From Nitrospinota bacterium (lineage in GTDB: Bacteria > Nitrospinota > Nitrospinia > JACRGO01): a DNA stretch of 39,523 nucleotides. The stretch spans positions 1 through 39,523 of the forward strand of contig JACRGO010000173.1 in the NCBI GenBank assembly GCA_016212295.1, written 5' to 3'. Of the stretch, positions 1-7,428 are shown in pieces. The position numbers and the translations under genes were made by a program. Under the pieces are notes generated by a model, which made no database searches, had not been told where the DNA came from, and saw nothing but the letters and a program-made list of their open reading frames with translations. The stretch's first letter is position 1; each line of letters opens with the position of its first letter.

Positions 1-77
1 CCTCCTCAGAAATAATCCTGCGGGGGAGAATAAAGGGATATATTTTAAAATTCAAGTCGGTAACACCCATAAAACGA

Positions 78-374
78 CTATTTTGTTTTAAAAAACAGTA
101 TGTTAGAGCATGCTATGACAATTTTAACCGGACAGCAGTGGGTTATCTTATAACTTTCCGGCCTGGGGTCGCCGGTATTTTTTTGCAGAGGAATTTCCAT
201 CCATTGGTATTTCCTGTACCGGTTTTCATAGTCCAGCTTACGAAACGGGAGAGGATAAATACGGACCCAGGACCCGTCATCCAGAATCCCCGCCGTACAT
301 ACCAGCTCATCGTATTTTTTGGAAAGGGTAGGATAGGTCTTAACCGTAATGAACACCTTTCGTTTTTTTGTCAT
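78..374 (-). CDS. DuOB-like (dual OB domain) protein, probably truncated
   Basis: The N-terminal half reads like a conserved family often annotated as dual-OB-domain protein: an FITVKTYPTLSKKYDELVC stretch followed by GSWVRIYPLPFRKLDY. The biochemical role of that family is not known to me. I chose the ATG at 374 because it overlaps the stop of the upstream DUF488 gene as ATGA, which indicates translational coupling; a longer reading would run back into the DUF488 gene. The product is 98 residues. The last 20 or so residues (after RPESYKI) no longer look like the family, and members I recall are about twice as long, so the 3' part seems lost or frameshifted close to the window edge. It is the last visible gene of the mod-higA-DUF488 operon. 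Coding status good; family name moderate; truncation inferred. Confidence 0.6.
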   Translation of the reverse strand: MTKKRKVFITVKTYPTLSKKYDELVCTAGILDDGSWVRIYPLPFRKLDYENRYRKYQWMEIPLQKNTGDPRPESYKITHCCPVKIVIACSNILFFKTK

Positions 375-1273
375 AGATGGACGGTTTTGATGTCGTGATG
401 GGTTTCCATATAATCGCTCACGCAGCGCCGGTGACAAAAAGAGGGGTCTTTTTCAAAGCAGGTCAACGCAATCCTGTCGGCGCTGATCAACAACTCTCTC
501 AATTTTTCAAGGGAAAATTCTTTTTGAGGCAGGGTCTTACGGTATTCGTCAAAAAGTCTGGCATAATCGGAAGGCCCCTTCAGATCTTTCCTCTTCTCCG
601 AGACAATCCCCAGTTCAGGAATGTGCGCGTATTCCACGCCGAGCTTCGGCAGAAGACGGGAGAGCGCCCCCTTGGAAAAACCGTATTTTCGGCTGATGGG
701 GTTCTTCCGGACGTCGCAAAGGACCCGGACGCCATTTTTCAGCAACCGGTTAACGTATTGCTCGAAATTCATTCCCTCATACCCGAGGGTAAACAGGATA
801 GTCCCTTCGTTGCGTATCTTTTTTCTTTCTTCCCTGACCCCTTCCATAATTTCCGGGCTGCCCATATCCTCCGCTATTTTACTGTGAATAGCATAATAGG
901 GATAGCGCCGGTAGACATAATGGATGAGATATCTCCCCCGGTACCGGCCATAAACGGCCATAAAACGAGACAAAGCGTTTCTTTCATGGCTTCTTAGCCC
1001 GGCATCCGTAGGAATTCCATTGGCCAAGGATATGTTCTTATCCTCTGTTTCAATCCAGCCGATGGACTTTAAGACTTCAAGGTCCGAAGCGGCCTGGAAG
1101 GAATAACAGCCGTAGTGATAGGGGACAAAATCATAGTATGCAAAGCCCGCCTCTTGGTGGGCCAAAAACAGAAGTTTTTGAAAATCCATTTTCGACAAGT
1201 CTCCGCCTGTCTGCCGCAACAGGGCCAGGAGGAAACGTTGTCGGTAAAATTTTGGAAGAGGTGGATGCATCAT
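371..1273 (-). CDS. DUF488 protein with N-terminal SocA/Panacea-like domain
   Basis: 300 residues in two parts. Residues about 159-290 are a DUF488 domain: FTLGYEG, LCDVRKNPISRKYGFSK, a YAHIPELGI segment, and the closing ALTCFEKDP-FCHRR motif with conserved Cys and His. Residues about 1-150 resemble the SocA/Panacea (DUF4065-like) fold found in antitoxins: KMDFQKLLFLAHQEAG, then YDFVPYHYGCYS. DUF488 proteins have no settled biochemical function but are frequent in defence and toxin-antitoxin neighbourhoods. The gene starts 12 bases after the higA-like stop and overlaps the next gene by four bases (ATGA), so it sits in one transcript with mod and higA. The two-domain fusion is seen directly; the identity of the N-terminal domain is by pattern and less certain than the DUF488 call. 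Confidence 0.8.
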   Translation of the reverse strand: MMHPPLPKFYRQRFLLALLRQTGGDLSKMDFQKLLFLAHQEAGFAYYDFVPYHYGCYSFQAASDLEVLKSIGWIETEDKNISLANGIPTDAGLRSHERNALSRFMAVYGRYRGRYLIHYVYRRYPYYAIHSKIAEDMGSPEIMEGVREERKKIRNEGTILFTLGYEGMNFEQYVNRLLKNGVRVLCDVRKNPISRKYGFSKGALSRLLPKLGVEYAHIPELGIVSEKRKDLKGPSDYARLFDEYRKTLPQKEFSLEKLRELLISADRIALTCFEKDPSFCHRRCVSDYMETHHDIKTVHL

Positions 1274-1285
1274 GGTTATGTGGTC

Positions 1286-1579
1286 TTAAAATCTATTTCC
1301 GTGTCTTTTTTCCAGGCGGGCCAGGTCTTCCCGGTAGTTCCCTTCCAGACTATTCCAGAACCTTGCCGGGACTCCCAGCGCCCTCTCCAATTGCAAGGCG
1401 GTTTCGGGTGTGATGGGGGTAATTCCCTTGATAATCTGGTTAATGGTCTTCCTCTTTCTCCCTGTACGCTCCACCAATTGGGCCTGGGACATGCCTCGCT
1501 CTTCCAGGATTTCCAGAAGGATTTCTCCTGGAACTTGGGGGTAATCGGGCAAATATTGGTTTTTATTATTTTCAGTCAT
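1286..1579 (-). CDS. higA: HigA-family XRE antitoxin-like regulator
   Basis: 97 residues with a helix-turn-helix at about 17-75. The PGEILLEILEERGMSQAQL opening, the TGRKRKTINQIIKG recognition region and the closing ALGVPARFWNSLEGNYRE are typical of the HigA / VapI addiction-module antidote family. Classical higBA pairs have the toxin HigB directly upstream. Here the upstream neighbour, 20 bases away, is the mod methyltransferase, and no HigB-like ORF lies on either side. The protein may therefore act as a controller of the methyltransferase operon rather than as an antitoxin; that is inference from position. Family call is firm. Confidence 0.88.
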   Translation of the reverse strand: MTENNKNQYLPDYPQVPGEILLEILEERGMSQAQLVERTGRKRKTINQIIKGITPITPETALQLERALGVPARFWNSLEGNYREDLARLEKRHGNRF

Positions 1580-1598
1580 GTGTGTCTCCCTCCCTGAG

Positions 1599-3476
1599 CT
1601 AAATCGTCTTAAAGTCTATTCCAGCGTCCTTCATCTGGAGGGCGGTATTGGTCTTCAACTGGTCGTTGTTATGAAAGAGCCGATCCAGGGCCAGGACCTT
1701 TTGGGGCTTTTGGGCCATGAGCGTCCCGATGATTTCCTTGTCCGCCTTCTCCAACATCAGGGCCACTTCCCCGCCGTTCACCCAAAAATAGCCTTTCTTT
1801 TCTTCAATGGCCGCCGTCAGGGGAACGCCGGATTTCAAGAGGAGTTCATAGAGGATGTTTTCCGTCTCCGCGCCTTCCTTCACCGGGTCCACGTGGAGCT
1901 CCATCTGCTCCGCAAATTGATCCTCATTTTCAACCTTTGCCCGCCATATCTTGAAGTTGGACTCCCGGAGCTTGAAGACCTTGAAGCCCAGGTCGGGCAT
2001 CGCGGAATCGCCGTTAAAGTCCAGTTTTTCCTGTTTTTCTTCCTTGATTTTTTTTATCACCCGGCGGATACGCTCCTTGCCGATCTCCGCTATGGTTTTG
2101 TAACCCGCCTTGAATGCCTCCGATTTTTCATCACATTTTTCCGGGAGCTGGACGCAGATGAACTTGCGGCTGCCTCCGTCCTCCTTGTTGAGGGCGAGGA
2201 CTGCGTGGGCGGTGGTGGCAGCCCCTGCAAAAAAATCGAGGATAACATCGTCTGTATCTGATTGTGTCGAAAGTTCGAGAATTCGTCTGATAAGTCTTAC
2301 CGGCTTGGGCGTATCAAAGAAATTATTATCATCAAATATTGCCTTGACTTCCCTTTTGGCTTCTTGATTATGTCCTACTTCTTTACTTGTGAGAAGCGTT
2401 GAAGGTTTTCTTCCTTGCTGAACTTCACTTAAAAACCTCTTTAGGCGAGGGAAAGCATCACCATTCTTACCAAACCATATACGGTTATCAGCTATATATT
2501 CTTCCATATTTGATTTGGAATAAACCCAATGTTTGCCTTTTGGCACATTGAATGATTTACCGGAAGGGCTATGCACCTCATAGTAGCCTTCCTTCCTTTC
2601 TTCATTAGCCACAAGATCACCGGACGCCCAAGGTCCTCTTGAGTCATTGTCAGGATTCTGATACCTTTCATTCATTTCATCAGTTCTTTGAAGTAATGCT
2701 ACCTTAACAGCCGATATATGCTTTGAATAACATAAAATATATTCGTGATTATCAGAATAATATTTAGCATCATTTTTTGTGCTGTGAATTTTTTCCCAAA
2801 CCAGTTGAGCTAAGAAATTCTCCTCCCCGAACACCTCATTCATCAAGAGCCGCAAATTATGCACTTCATTGTCATCAATGCTGACAAAGATCACCCCGTC
2901 CTCCCTTAACAAATTTCTCGCCAGAAAGAGCCGGGGGTACATCATGGAGAGCCAGTTGGAGTGGTAGTGGCCGCTGTCCTTGCTGTTTTTGCGGAAGAGA
3001 CCCTCGCGGGTCATGTACCCGGTTTCGTCCTTGTCGCCGATGCGCTCCATGTACTCTTCCCTGGTTTCCGAAAATTTGTCGGGATAGATGAAGGCGTCGC
3101 TGCCGGTGTTGTAGGGAGGGTCAATATAGATCATCTTGACCTTGCCGTGATAGGACTTTTGCAGGACCTTCAGGACTTCCAGGTTTTCCCCCTCGATAAA
3201 GACGTTTTCAGTATCTTCAAAATCAACGGATTCCTTCTTGCAGGGAATAAGGGCGGCCGTGGTAGGGGACTGCAAGATCCGGAAGGCGTCGGATTTCCCC
3301 GCCCAGTTCAGGACATAACGCTCGTTGCTGAATTCCACCTCTTCCCCCAGGGCGGCTTTCAGCTTCTCCCAGTCGATTTTCCCTTCCGAAAACGCCTCTG
3401 GAATTATTTTCCTCAGCCTATGAATTTTTTCTTCCGCCAGATTTTTTGATTTCCCGTCCATTATCTTTTCATCCAA
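1599..3476 (-). CDS. mod: Type III R-M-like adenine-specific DNA methyltransferase (Mod)
   Basis: 625 residues of the beta-class adenine methyltransferase family. The catalytic motif DPPYNTG is at residues 119-125, and the SAM-binding motif, here DFFAGAATTAHAV, lies near residue 413, the order expected of beta-class enzymes. Preceding motifs FIEGENLEVL and YPRLFLARNLLREDGVIFVSIDDNE are typical of Mod subunits. Length fits Type III Mod. The region between the motifs (residues about 220-405) is the target-recognition region and is visibly AT-richer than both flanks. No Res helicase-nuclease follows; instead higA, a DUF488 fusion and a DuOB-like gene follow in a tight operon. Res could lie beyond the left edge, or this may be an orphan or differently partnered methyltransferase. 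The ATG at 3476 gives the usual N-terminal lead-in. Confidence 0.93.
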   Translation of the reverse strand: MDEKIMDGKSKNLAEEKIHRLRKIIPEAFSEGKIDWEKLKAALGEEVEFSNERYVLNWAGKSDAFRILQSPTTAALIPCKKESVDFEDTENVFIEGENLEVLKVLQKSYHGKVKMIYIDPPYNTGSDAFIYPDKFSETREEYMERIGDKDETGYMTREGLFRKNSKDSGHYHSNWLSMMYPRLFLARNLLREDGVIFVSIDDNEVHNLRLLMNEVFGEENFLAQLVWEKIHSTKNDAKYYSDNHEYILCYSKHISAVKVALLQRTDEMNERYQNPDNDSRGPWASGDLVANEERKEGYYEVHSPSGKSFNVPKGKHWVYSKSNMEEYIADNRIWFGKNGDAFPRLKRFLSEVQQGRKPSTLLTSKEVGHNQEAKREVKAIFDDNNFFDTPKPVRLIRRILELSTQSDTDDVILDFFAGAATTAHAVLALNKEDGGSRKFICVQLPEKCDEKSEAFKAGYKTIAEIGKERIRRVIKKIKEEKQEKLDFNGDSAMPDLGFKVFKLRESNFKIWRAKVENEDQFAEQMELHVDPVKEGAETENILYELLLKSGVPLTAAIEEKKGYFWVNGGEVALMLEKADKEIIGTLMAQKPQKVLALDRLFHNNDQLKTNTALQMKDAGIDFKTI

Positions 3477-3493
3477 ATTTCGTTTGGCCGAAA

Positions 3494-3604
3494 TCAGCCA
3501 CGGATAATTCTACTCCTATGCCATGAACAACTCAAAAGTCCCGCCCGTAGTATGTCTTCATAACTTTCTCCATCCGCCAGGTTATCCAGGATTATGGAAA
3601 TACC
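3494..3604 (-). pseudogene. Remnant of DUF433-type antitoxin gene
   Basis: On the minus strand, reading from 3604 to a TGA at 3494-3496, one frame gives GISIILDNLADGESYEDIL, which matches the middle of DUF433 antitoxins (pattern S-V-V-L-D-N-L-A-x-G-x-S-x-E-E-I-L). There is an in-frame stop just upstream and no usable start, and the sequence after the motif degenerates, so this is a dead fragment. It fills most of the gap between mod and the 68-residue ORF. DUF433 proteins usually pair with PIN-like toxins, which suits the other decayed toxin-antitoxin pieces here. Short match, so moderate confidence. Confidence 0.5.
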
Positions 3605-3630
3605 ATCTCCTTACAACCCTTCCCAGGGAC

Positions 3631-3837
3631 TTACTTTTCATCCGTCATTTTTGCGTGTTCCATGGCTTTCCTGCTGATTTCTTCGCCGGTCATCCCCTCT
3701 AATAGATTTGCCCGCCATTTTGTATAGTCGAAGGGTTCCCTCTGAATCAGGGACACAAATTTTTCAGCTTCCAGCAACCCCATATAGCGTGTAAGGATTT
3801 CAAAACCCTTCATTTTTATTTCCGTATCAGTCATCAT
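3631..3837 (-). CDS. Small conserved protein of toxin-antitoxin type, unknown function
   Basis: 68 residues. The body EIKMKGFEILTRYMGLLEAE followed by REPFDYTKWRANLLEG and EEISRKAMEHA resembles a widespread family of small proteins that I recall next to PIN-domain genes, probably as their antitoxin or partner. Its ATG overlaps the stop of the upstream ORF (ATGA), as expected for a coupled pair. No transmembrane segment or clear DNA-binding motif is visible. The gene looks intact although its partner is damaged. The assigned role is by association only. Confidence 0.6.
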   Translation of the reverse strand: MMTDTEIKMKGFEILTRYMGLLEAEKFVSLIQREPFDYTKWRANLLEGMTGEEISRKAMEHAKMTDEK

Positions 3838-4181
3838 AACGTTTCCTCCATAACAACCGCCGATGCGATATGCAGGGCGTCAAGGTCCTTGAATTCAAGC
3901 TCCACATACCGCCGCATGAGATTCAGAAGTTCCTGGCTTTCCGTTATATTTTCCCTGGCAAGCCGTCTCCACAATAGTATCTCCCGCCTTTCCCACACCA
4001 ACTCCGTCTTCATGGCGGAAAGGGGGTGCGGATTGTCCGGCCCGTAGAGAACTGGTTTTGGGGGATTATTATGGGCTTTCTTTTCTTTCATCCGAAAATC
4101 CTTTTCCTCACACGAAGGCACAGAGGACACAAAGGGGGGAAAAATAAAACCTTTGTGTTTTTTGTGTCTTTGTGTGAACAT
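3834..4181 (-). pseudogene. Decayed PIN-domain toxin gene, 5' part derived from a repeat
   Basis: The open frame has 115 codons, but the first 35 or so are translated repeat DNA (the CACAAAGG-type palindrome at 4107-4180), giving a basic, implausible N-terminus. The C-terminal half, ending RRYVELEFKDLDALHIASAV, matches the ALDALHIA motif of PIN-domain toxins. It then stops after VMEETL where a PIN protein would normally continue to its FLTTDD strand. The N-terminal acidic residues of the active site are not recognisable. The stop overlaps the start of the 68-residue gene. I read it as a PIN remnant broken at both ends. Confidence 0.5.
4107..4180. repeat. Palindromic CACAAAG-type repeat (family A)
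   Basis: Arms at about 4109-4135 (CACACGAAGGCACAGAGGAC) and 4151-4178 (ending TGTGTCTTTGTGTG) are near-complementary and would fold into a long hairpin. It follows the stop of the radical SAM gene within about 20 bases. Related sequences occur at 13391-13500, 32566-32631 and 39451-39523. Confidence 0.75.
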
Positions 4182-4199
4182 TTTTATATTTCCGCAAGA

Positions 4200-4979
4200 T
4201 CAGGCATCCACTAATGCCTTTGTGTCCTGTTTAATATAGCACTCTATTTTGTGTTTTTTGCAAAAGCCTTTAAGCGTCTCTATTTGCGAAGTATAAAACT
4301 CACCGGCGTGATCAAAGGCCGTGGCTAACTTATTGTAATTCAGCTTTCCGAAGACAATGCGGTCCACGAAGGATATTGCCCGCAAAATTTCCTTTAAATC
4401 CTGATTCCAGATGTTCGGGGTGGGATAGGGTTCCATGCTCACCCATGTTTTCATTCCTTTGCCATGCAACTTCCTTAATGAACTTATCCTTTCCCCGAAG
4501 GGCGCGGCGTGGGGTTCGTACTTCTTCCTGTAATCCTCATCCAATGAGACCAACGATATTCCGAAATCGTTCAACCCTCTGAAAGTACCGTTATGGGCAA
4601 GCTCCTCCGGATAAGCGCCCTTGGTGAGAATTTCACAGGGGAGATAATTTTCATTCAATTTTCTTAAAATCCTTGAACTCGATTCCACCACTTCGCCTTG
4701 TCCGTACATGAAGGGGTCCGTGCTGAAACAGAGATGAACAGACTTTATTTTGCGTTTAAATTTTGGTATTTCCCTGTCCAGCAACTCCATGGCATTGGAG
4801 ACAAGCTTGGGTTTCAACCAATCTTCGTAAGTCTTGACGACGCCGCAACGTTTCTTCATCAAAAAGGCGTAACAGGGATATAGGCATCCGTGAGAGCAGC
4901 CTTCGACGTGATTCAGACAGAAATCTGCGTATTCAACAGCGCTTTTATAAAGTAAACTTTTTCTTGTTATCTGCTCCAT
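4200..4979 (-). CDS. Three-Cys-motif radical SAM protein, TcmP partner
   Basis: 259 residues. The cluster motif GCSHGCLYPCYAF places cysteines at 28, 32 and 36, spacing C-X3-C-X3-C instead of the standard radical SAM C-X3-C-X2-C; the extra residue is a Pro between Tyr and the third Cys. The rest resembles the spore-photoproduct-lyase-like branch: HLCFSTDPFMYGQGE, then LTKG, then VSMEPYPTP. The gene begins at the base after the stop of tcmP, so the two are co-translated. A radical SAM protein next to TcmP is a recurrent pair; substrate and product are unknown to me. The fold is SPL-like, but a DNA-repair role should not be assumed. Confidence 0.85.
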   Translation of the reverse strand: MEQITRKSLLYKSAVEYADFCLNHVEGCSHGCLYPCYAFLMKKRCGVVKTYEDWLKPKLVSNAMELLDREIPKFKRKIKSVHLCFSTDPFMYGQGEVVESSSRILRKLNENYLPCEILTKGAYPEELAHNGTFRGLNDFGISLVSLDEDYRKKYEPHAAPFGERISSLRKLHGKGMKTWVSMEPYPTPNIWNQDLKEILRAISFVDRIVFGKLNYNKLATAFDHAGEFYTSQIETLKGFCKKHKIECYIKQDTKALVDA

Positions 4980-5900
4980 TTAAAACAACCTTTTCTGGCC
5001 ATGCCGGTCAATTTGAATCACGCTGTTCCATATTTCCTGGGCTAATGGATGTTTTGCAGCAAGAATCAGTAAATACAAATCCACGTTTTTCCTGTTTTTT
5101 ACGCTGACGGTAGGCAACCCTGGATCAAAACTTTCGTCAGATGACGCCAATTTCAGGCCCTCTTCAGGATAACCTATGCTGCATAGCTGCCTTTTGAAAA
5201 TATCAATCAGTATTTTCCCAATGTTATCCCCTTGATTGCTATTGATGCGCTCCTTCCATCCATTGGTTCCTAAAAACCTATCGAGAATAGTATTATCTTG
5301 ATCAAGCCACCCAGACACATTCCTTCTTATAGGACCTAGTGGAAAATGGATCAGCATATCCATACGCTCCAGCTTCGCAAGCTCCGCAAGCGTATCAAAC
5401 CTTAATCCGTCTGGGCCAAAAGGATCGACATAGGTGAAATGATATCGATATGGTTTTCGTAATAGCTCGATGGTCAATTCCTTGATCAAAAAATTGGAAT
5501 CCCCTTCTTTTACGTGGCAATCTTGTCTTTGGCCGATTCTCTTCTTTAATGCAGCCACGTTGATCTTGCTGAAATCAAAAAGAAAGCTCTCATTAAATGG
5601 GGCTTCCTCTCTATGAAGAGCCCTGAATCCTCCGCTATCGATTTCTTTTTGCTTTTCTTCTATTATGCATTTGCCAGGTCCGGAAAAAAGATCTATGAAA
5701 ACCGCATTTCCCTTAATGGAAAACTTTTCCCTGGCCTTGCGCGAGGCATTTAAATAACTCTCCAAAAAATGATATTTATCTTCTACCCAAGGTCCGACGC
5801 ATTGCACTGCCAATCCATCGGAACCTGGAATAGAGCAGTTACCATCTTTATCCTTTTGCTCACACTTAGTTGCTCTGCAACAACGGACAGGCATTGTCAT
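4980..5900 (-). CDS. tcmP: Three-Cys-motif partner protein TcmP
   Basis: 306 residues. The family signature is clear: LAVQCVGPWVEDKYHFLESYL at about 30-50 followed by NAVFIDLFSGPGKC at about 65-78, and later YVDPFGPDGLRFDT. The N-terminus is Cys-rich (residues 7, 8, 13, 22, 34), suggesting a metal or cluster site. The GPG strand-loop resembles a Rossmann methyltransferase fold, so a nucleotide- or SAM-binding domain is plausible but unproven. It is directly abutted by the radical SAM gene, the usual partner. An alternative start two codons in (ATG at 5894) is possible. Function unknown; the family is often seen in accessory islands. Confidence 0.88.
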   Translation of the reverse strand: MTMPVRCCRATKCEQKDKDGNCSIPGSDGLAVQCVGPWVEDKYHFLESYLNASRKAREKFSIKGNAVFIDLFSGPGKCIIEEKQKEIDSGGFRALHREEAPFNESFLFDFSKINVAALKKRIGQRQDCHVKEGDSNFLIKELTIELLRKPYRYHFTYVDPFGPDGLRFDTLAELAKLERMDMLIHFPLGPIRRNVSGWLDQDNTILDRFLGTNGWKERINSNQGDNIGKILIDIFKRQLCSIGYPEEGLKLASSDESFDPGLPTVSVKNRKNVDLYLLILAAKHPLAQEIWNSVIQIDRHGQKRLF

Positions 5901-6552
5901 AAGAAATGGCCTTATTGATATTTCCCTTCTGTCTAATCCCTTCTCCTGCTTTACTAAAACATTAAGAGTCGAGAGAATGTATTCTCAATAGACAGGCCGG
6001 GTAGAATTGGCGGAACTTGTTCAGGTTGGGTATGAGAACCTCCGTCCGACTTTTTTGCTACAGTCTTGCGCCACAGACCATTTTTGCATGGCGGCCCTGG
6101 CCATATCCACCTCCCGCCGGTTGCCAAGCGAAGTCATGGTGTTGGTTCCTCAATCGGCAGGCGAATGCCGTAGCTGATGATGAAAGCGGTGAAACTTACC
6201 GGTCCCGGGGCTTGGGCATGGAGGGCGGGGAAGACATGCAATTCGATAGCGTCCACCGGCCCCCATCCCAACTCTTTTTTTTCTCTTCTTCCGCTGCGCT
6301 CATGGCGGCATTGCCATCTTCCGTGGTTTGGCAGGAATTTGCCTTTCCGAGGCTTTAAAAAAAGAAAAGTTTTTGGTGTTTATTGGGGGGCCTCCGAACC
6401 CCTCGCAAAGATTAGCAGAAAAGCGAATTCAAGTCAAAAACGTCCATGCTTTGTGTCCTTTATAAATTCTTTTGTATTGAAAACGCCTCGAATGAAAGAA
6501 TAAATTATGAAGCGGAAAATTCCATGTAAAAATTTCTTGTTAAAAATTTTTG
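5901..6552. other. Gene-free stretch with a possible unrecognised coding remnant
   Basis: No convincing gene. Between about 6040 and 6350 the DNA is G+C-rich. On the minus strand one frame, ending at a TGA at 6134-6136, reads protein-like for about 45 codons (for example PVDAIELHVFPALHA and later ISYGIRLPIEEPTP), but it has no ATG and I do not recognise it. Plus-strand open frames here have improbable composition. From 6360 to 6552 the DNA becomes AT-rich and leads into the promoter of the next operon. Confidence 0.35.
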
Positions 6553-6581
6553 TTGACAAATTAAAAAGAAGGGAATATTAT
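6553..6581 (+). promoter_or_regulatory. Sigma70-type promoter for the deoR-ftsZ operon
   Basis: TTGACA at 6553-6558, a spacer of exactly 17 bases, then TATTAT at 6576-6581. The -35 is a perfect match to consensus and the -10 differs at one position. The first gene starts at 6629, leaving a leader of about 40 bases. It is the best promoter I found by eye in the window. Confidence 0.75.
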
Positions 6582-6628
6582 ATGTTTCCAGTTTGAAAAA
6601 AATTTTCAAAATATGATAATTAATTTCA

Positions 6629-7411
6629 ATGGCTGACGACAGAAAAGACCAATTACTGAAAAGAATAGAGGAGGCCAGGAAGATATCCCTGGCCCAACTC
6701 AGCGCGGAATTCGAGGTCTCGGAACTGACCGTACGGCGGGATTTAAAGCCCATGGAAGAATCCCAACTGGTCAAGATCGGCAAGGGCGAGGTCATCTATC
6801 TCCCTAATGACCCCCTGAACGGAACGCTTGAATTGGACCCTGGAGCAGGGGCGGTGGCGGAAATGGCCGCTTCCCTGGTATCTGAAAAGGACCGCATAAT
6901 TTGGATAGGCGGAGGGGACATCTCCCTGGGCATCGCAAGGAGGCTGGAAAATGTGACCCTGGTGACCAACTCCCTGCGCACCGCCACCGCCGCTCTCAAA
7001 AGAAAGGGCCTCAAGGTTTTTCTGGTTGGAGAGGAGGTGGACCCGGAAAGCCATTGTCTTTATGGAAAGTCGCTTGAAATGGTCCGGGAGTTCACATTCA
7101 ACAAGGCGTTTGTCGAGGCTGACGGCTACTTCAACAAACGCTTTCTTGCCACCGGCATGGCCGCTGAGACCGCGTCCCTTCTCTCCGGCAATGTCCTGGA
7201 AAAATTCATCGTCATCCATGGGAAAAATTTCGGGAACGTCCAAACAGCGCGCCTCACGGGATTGAGGGAGTTCAAGGCGGTCTGCACGGACACATTGAAG
7301 CGTTCGGTTTTACGGGAGGTGGAAAGCATCCCTCTCAAGGTGGTGTACCAAAGCGTCGAGGCAGAGGAACATGATGAAAAAATCATTCCTTTAAGGGCTA
7401 AAAACAATTAG
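6629..7411 (+). CDS. DeoR/GlpR-family transcriptional regulator
   Basis: 260 residues. An N-terminal winged helix-turn-helix (about 5-58) carries the family pattern KISLAQLSAEFEVSELTVRRDL. The C-terminal half is the DeoR sensor domain with LVTNSLRTATAAL, FNKAFVEADGY and a terminal LREFKAVCTD. DeoR proteins normally bind a phosphorylated sugar through an AGTT-type loop. Here that loop reads IWIGGGDISL, lacking the Thr pair, so the ligand may differ. It is followed after 17 bases by an FtsZ gene with its own strong ribosome site, not by sugar-catabolic genes. Regulation of its own operon and hence of FtsZ is a reasonable inference. Confidence 0.9.
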   Translation: MADDRKDQLLKRIEEARKISLAQLSAEFEVSELTVRRDLKPMEESQLVKIGKGEVIYLPNDPLNGTLELDPGAGAVAEMAASLVSEKDRIIWIGGGDISLGIARRLENVTLVTNSLRTATAALKRKGLKVFLVGEEVDPESHCLYGKSLEMVREFTFNKAFVEADGYFNKRFLATGMAAETASLLSGNVLEKFIVIHGKNFGNVQTARLTGLREFKAVCTDTLKRSVLREVESIPLKVVYQSVEAEEHDEKIIPLRAKNN

Positions 7412-7428
7412 TTAAAAAGGAGGCTGGT

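Noticed and set aside
1580-1598. A HigB toxin gene expected beside higA
   Set aside because: Only 19 bases separate mod from higA, and the downstream gene is DUF488, so no HigB is present.
4200-4979. Spore photoproduct lyase
   Set aside because: The fold is similar, but the Cys spacing is CX3CX3C and the neighbour is TcmP, so a thymine-dimer repair role is not supported.
6017-6503. Plus-strand open frames of 108-113 codons before the DeoR gene
   Set aside because: Improbable composition, no ribosome site and no family resemblance; they overlap each other and the AT-rich promoter region.
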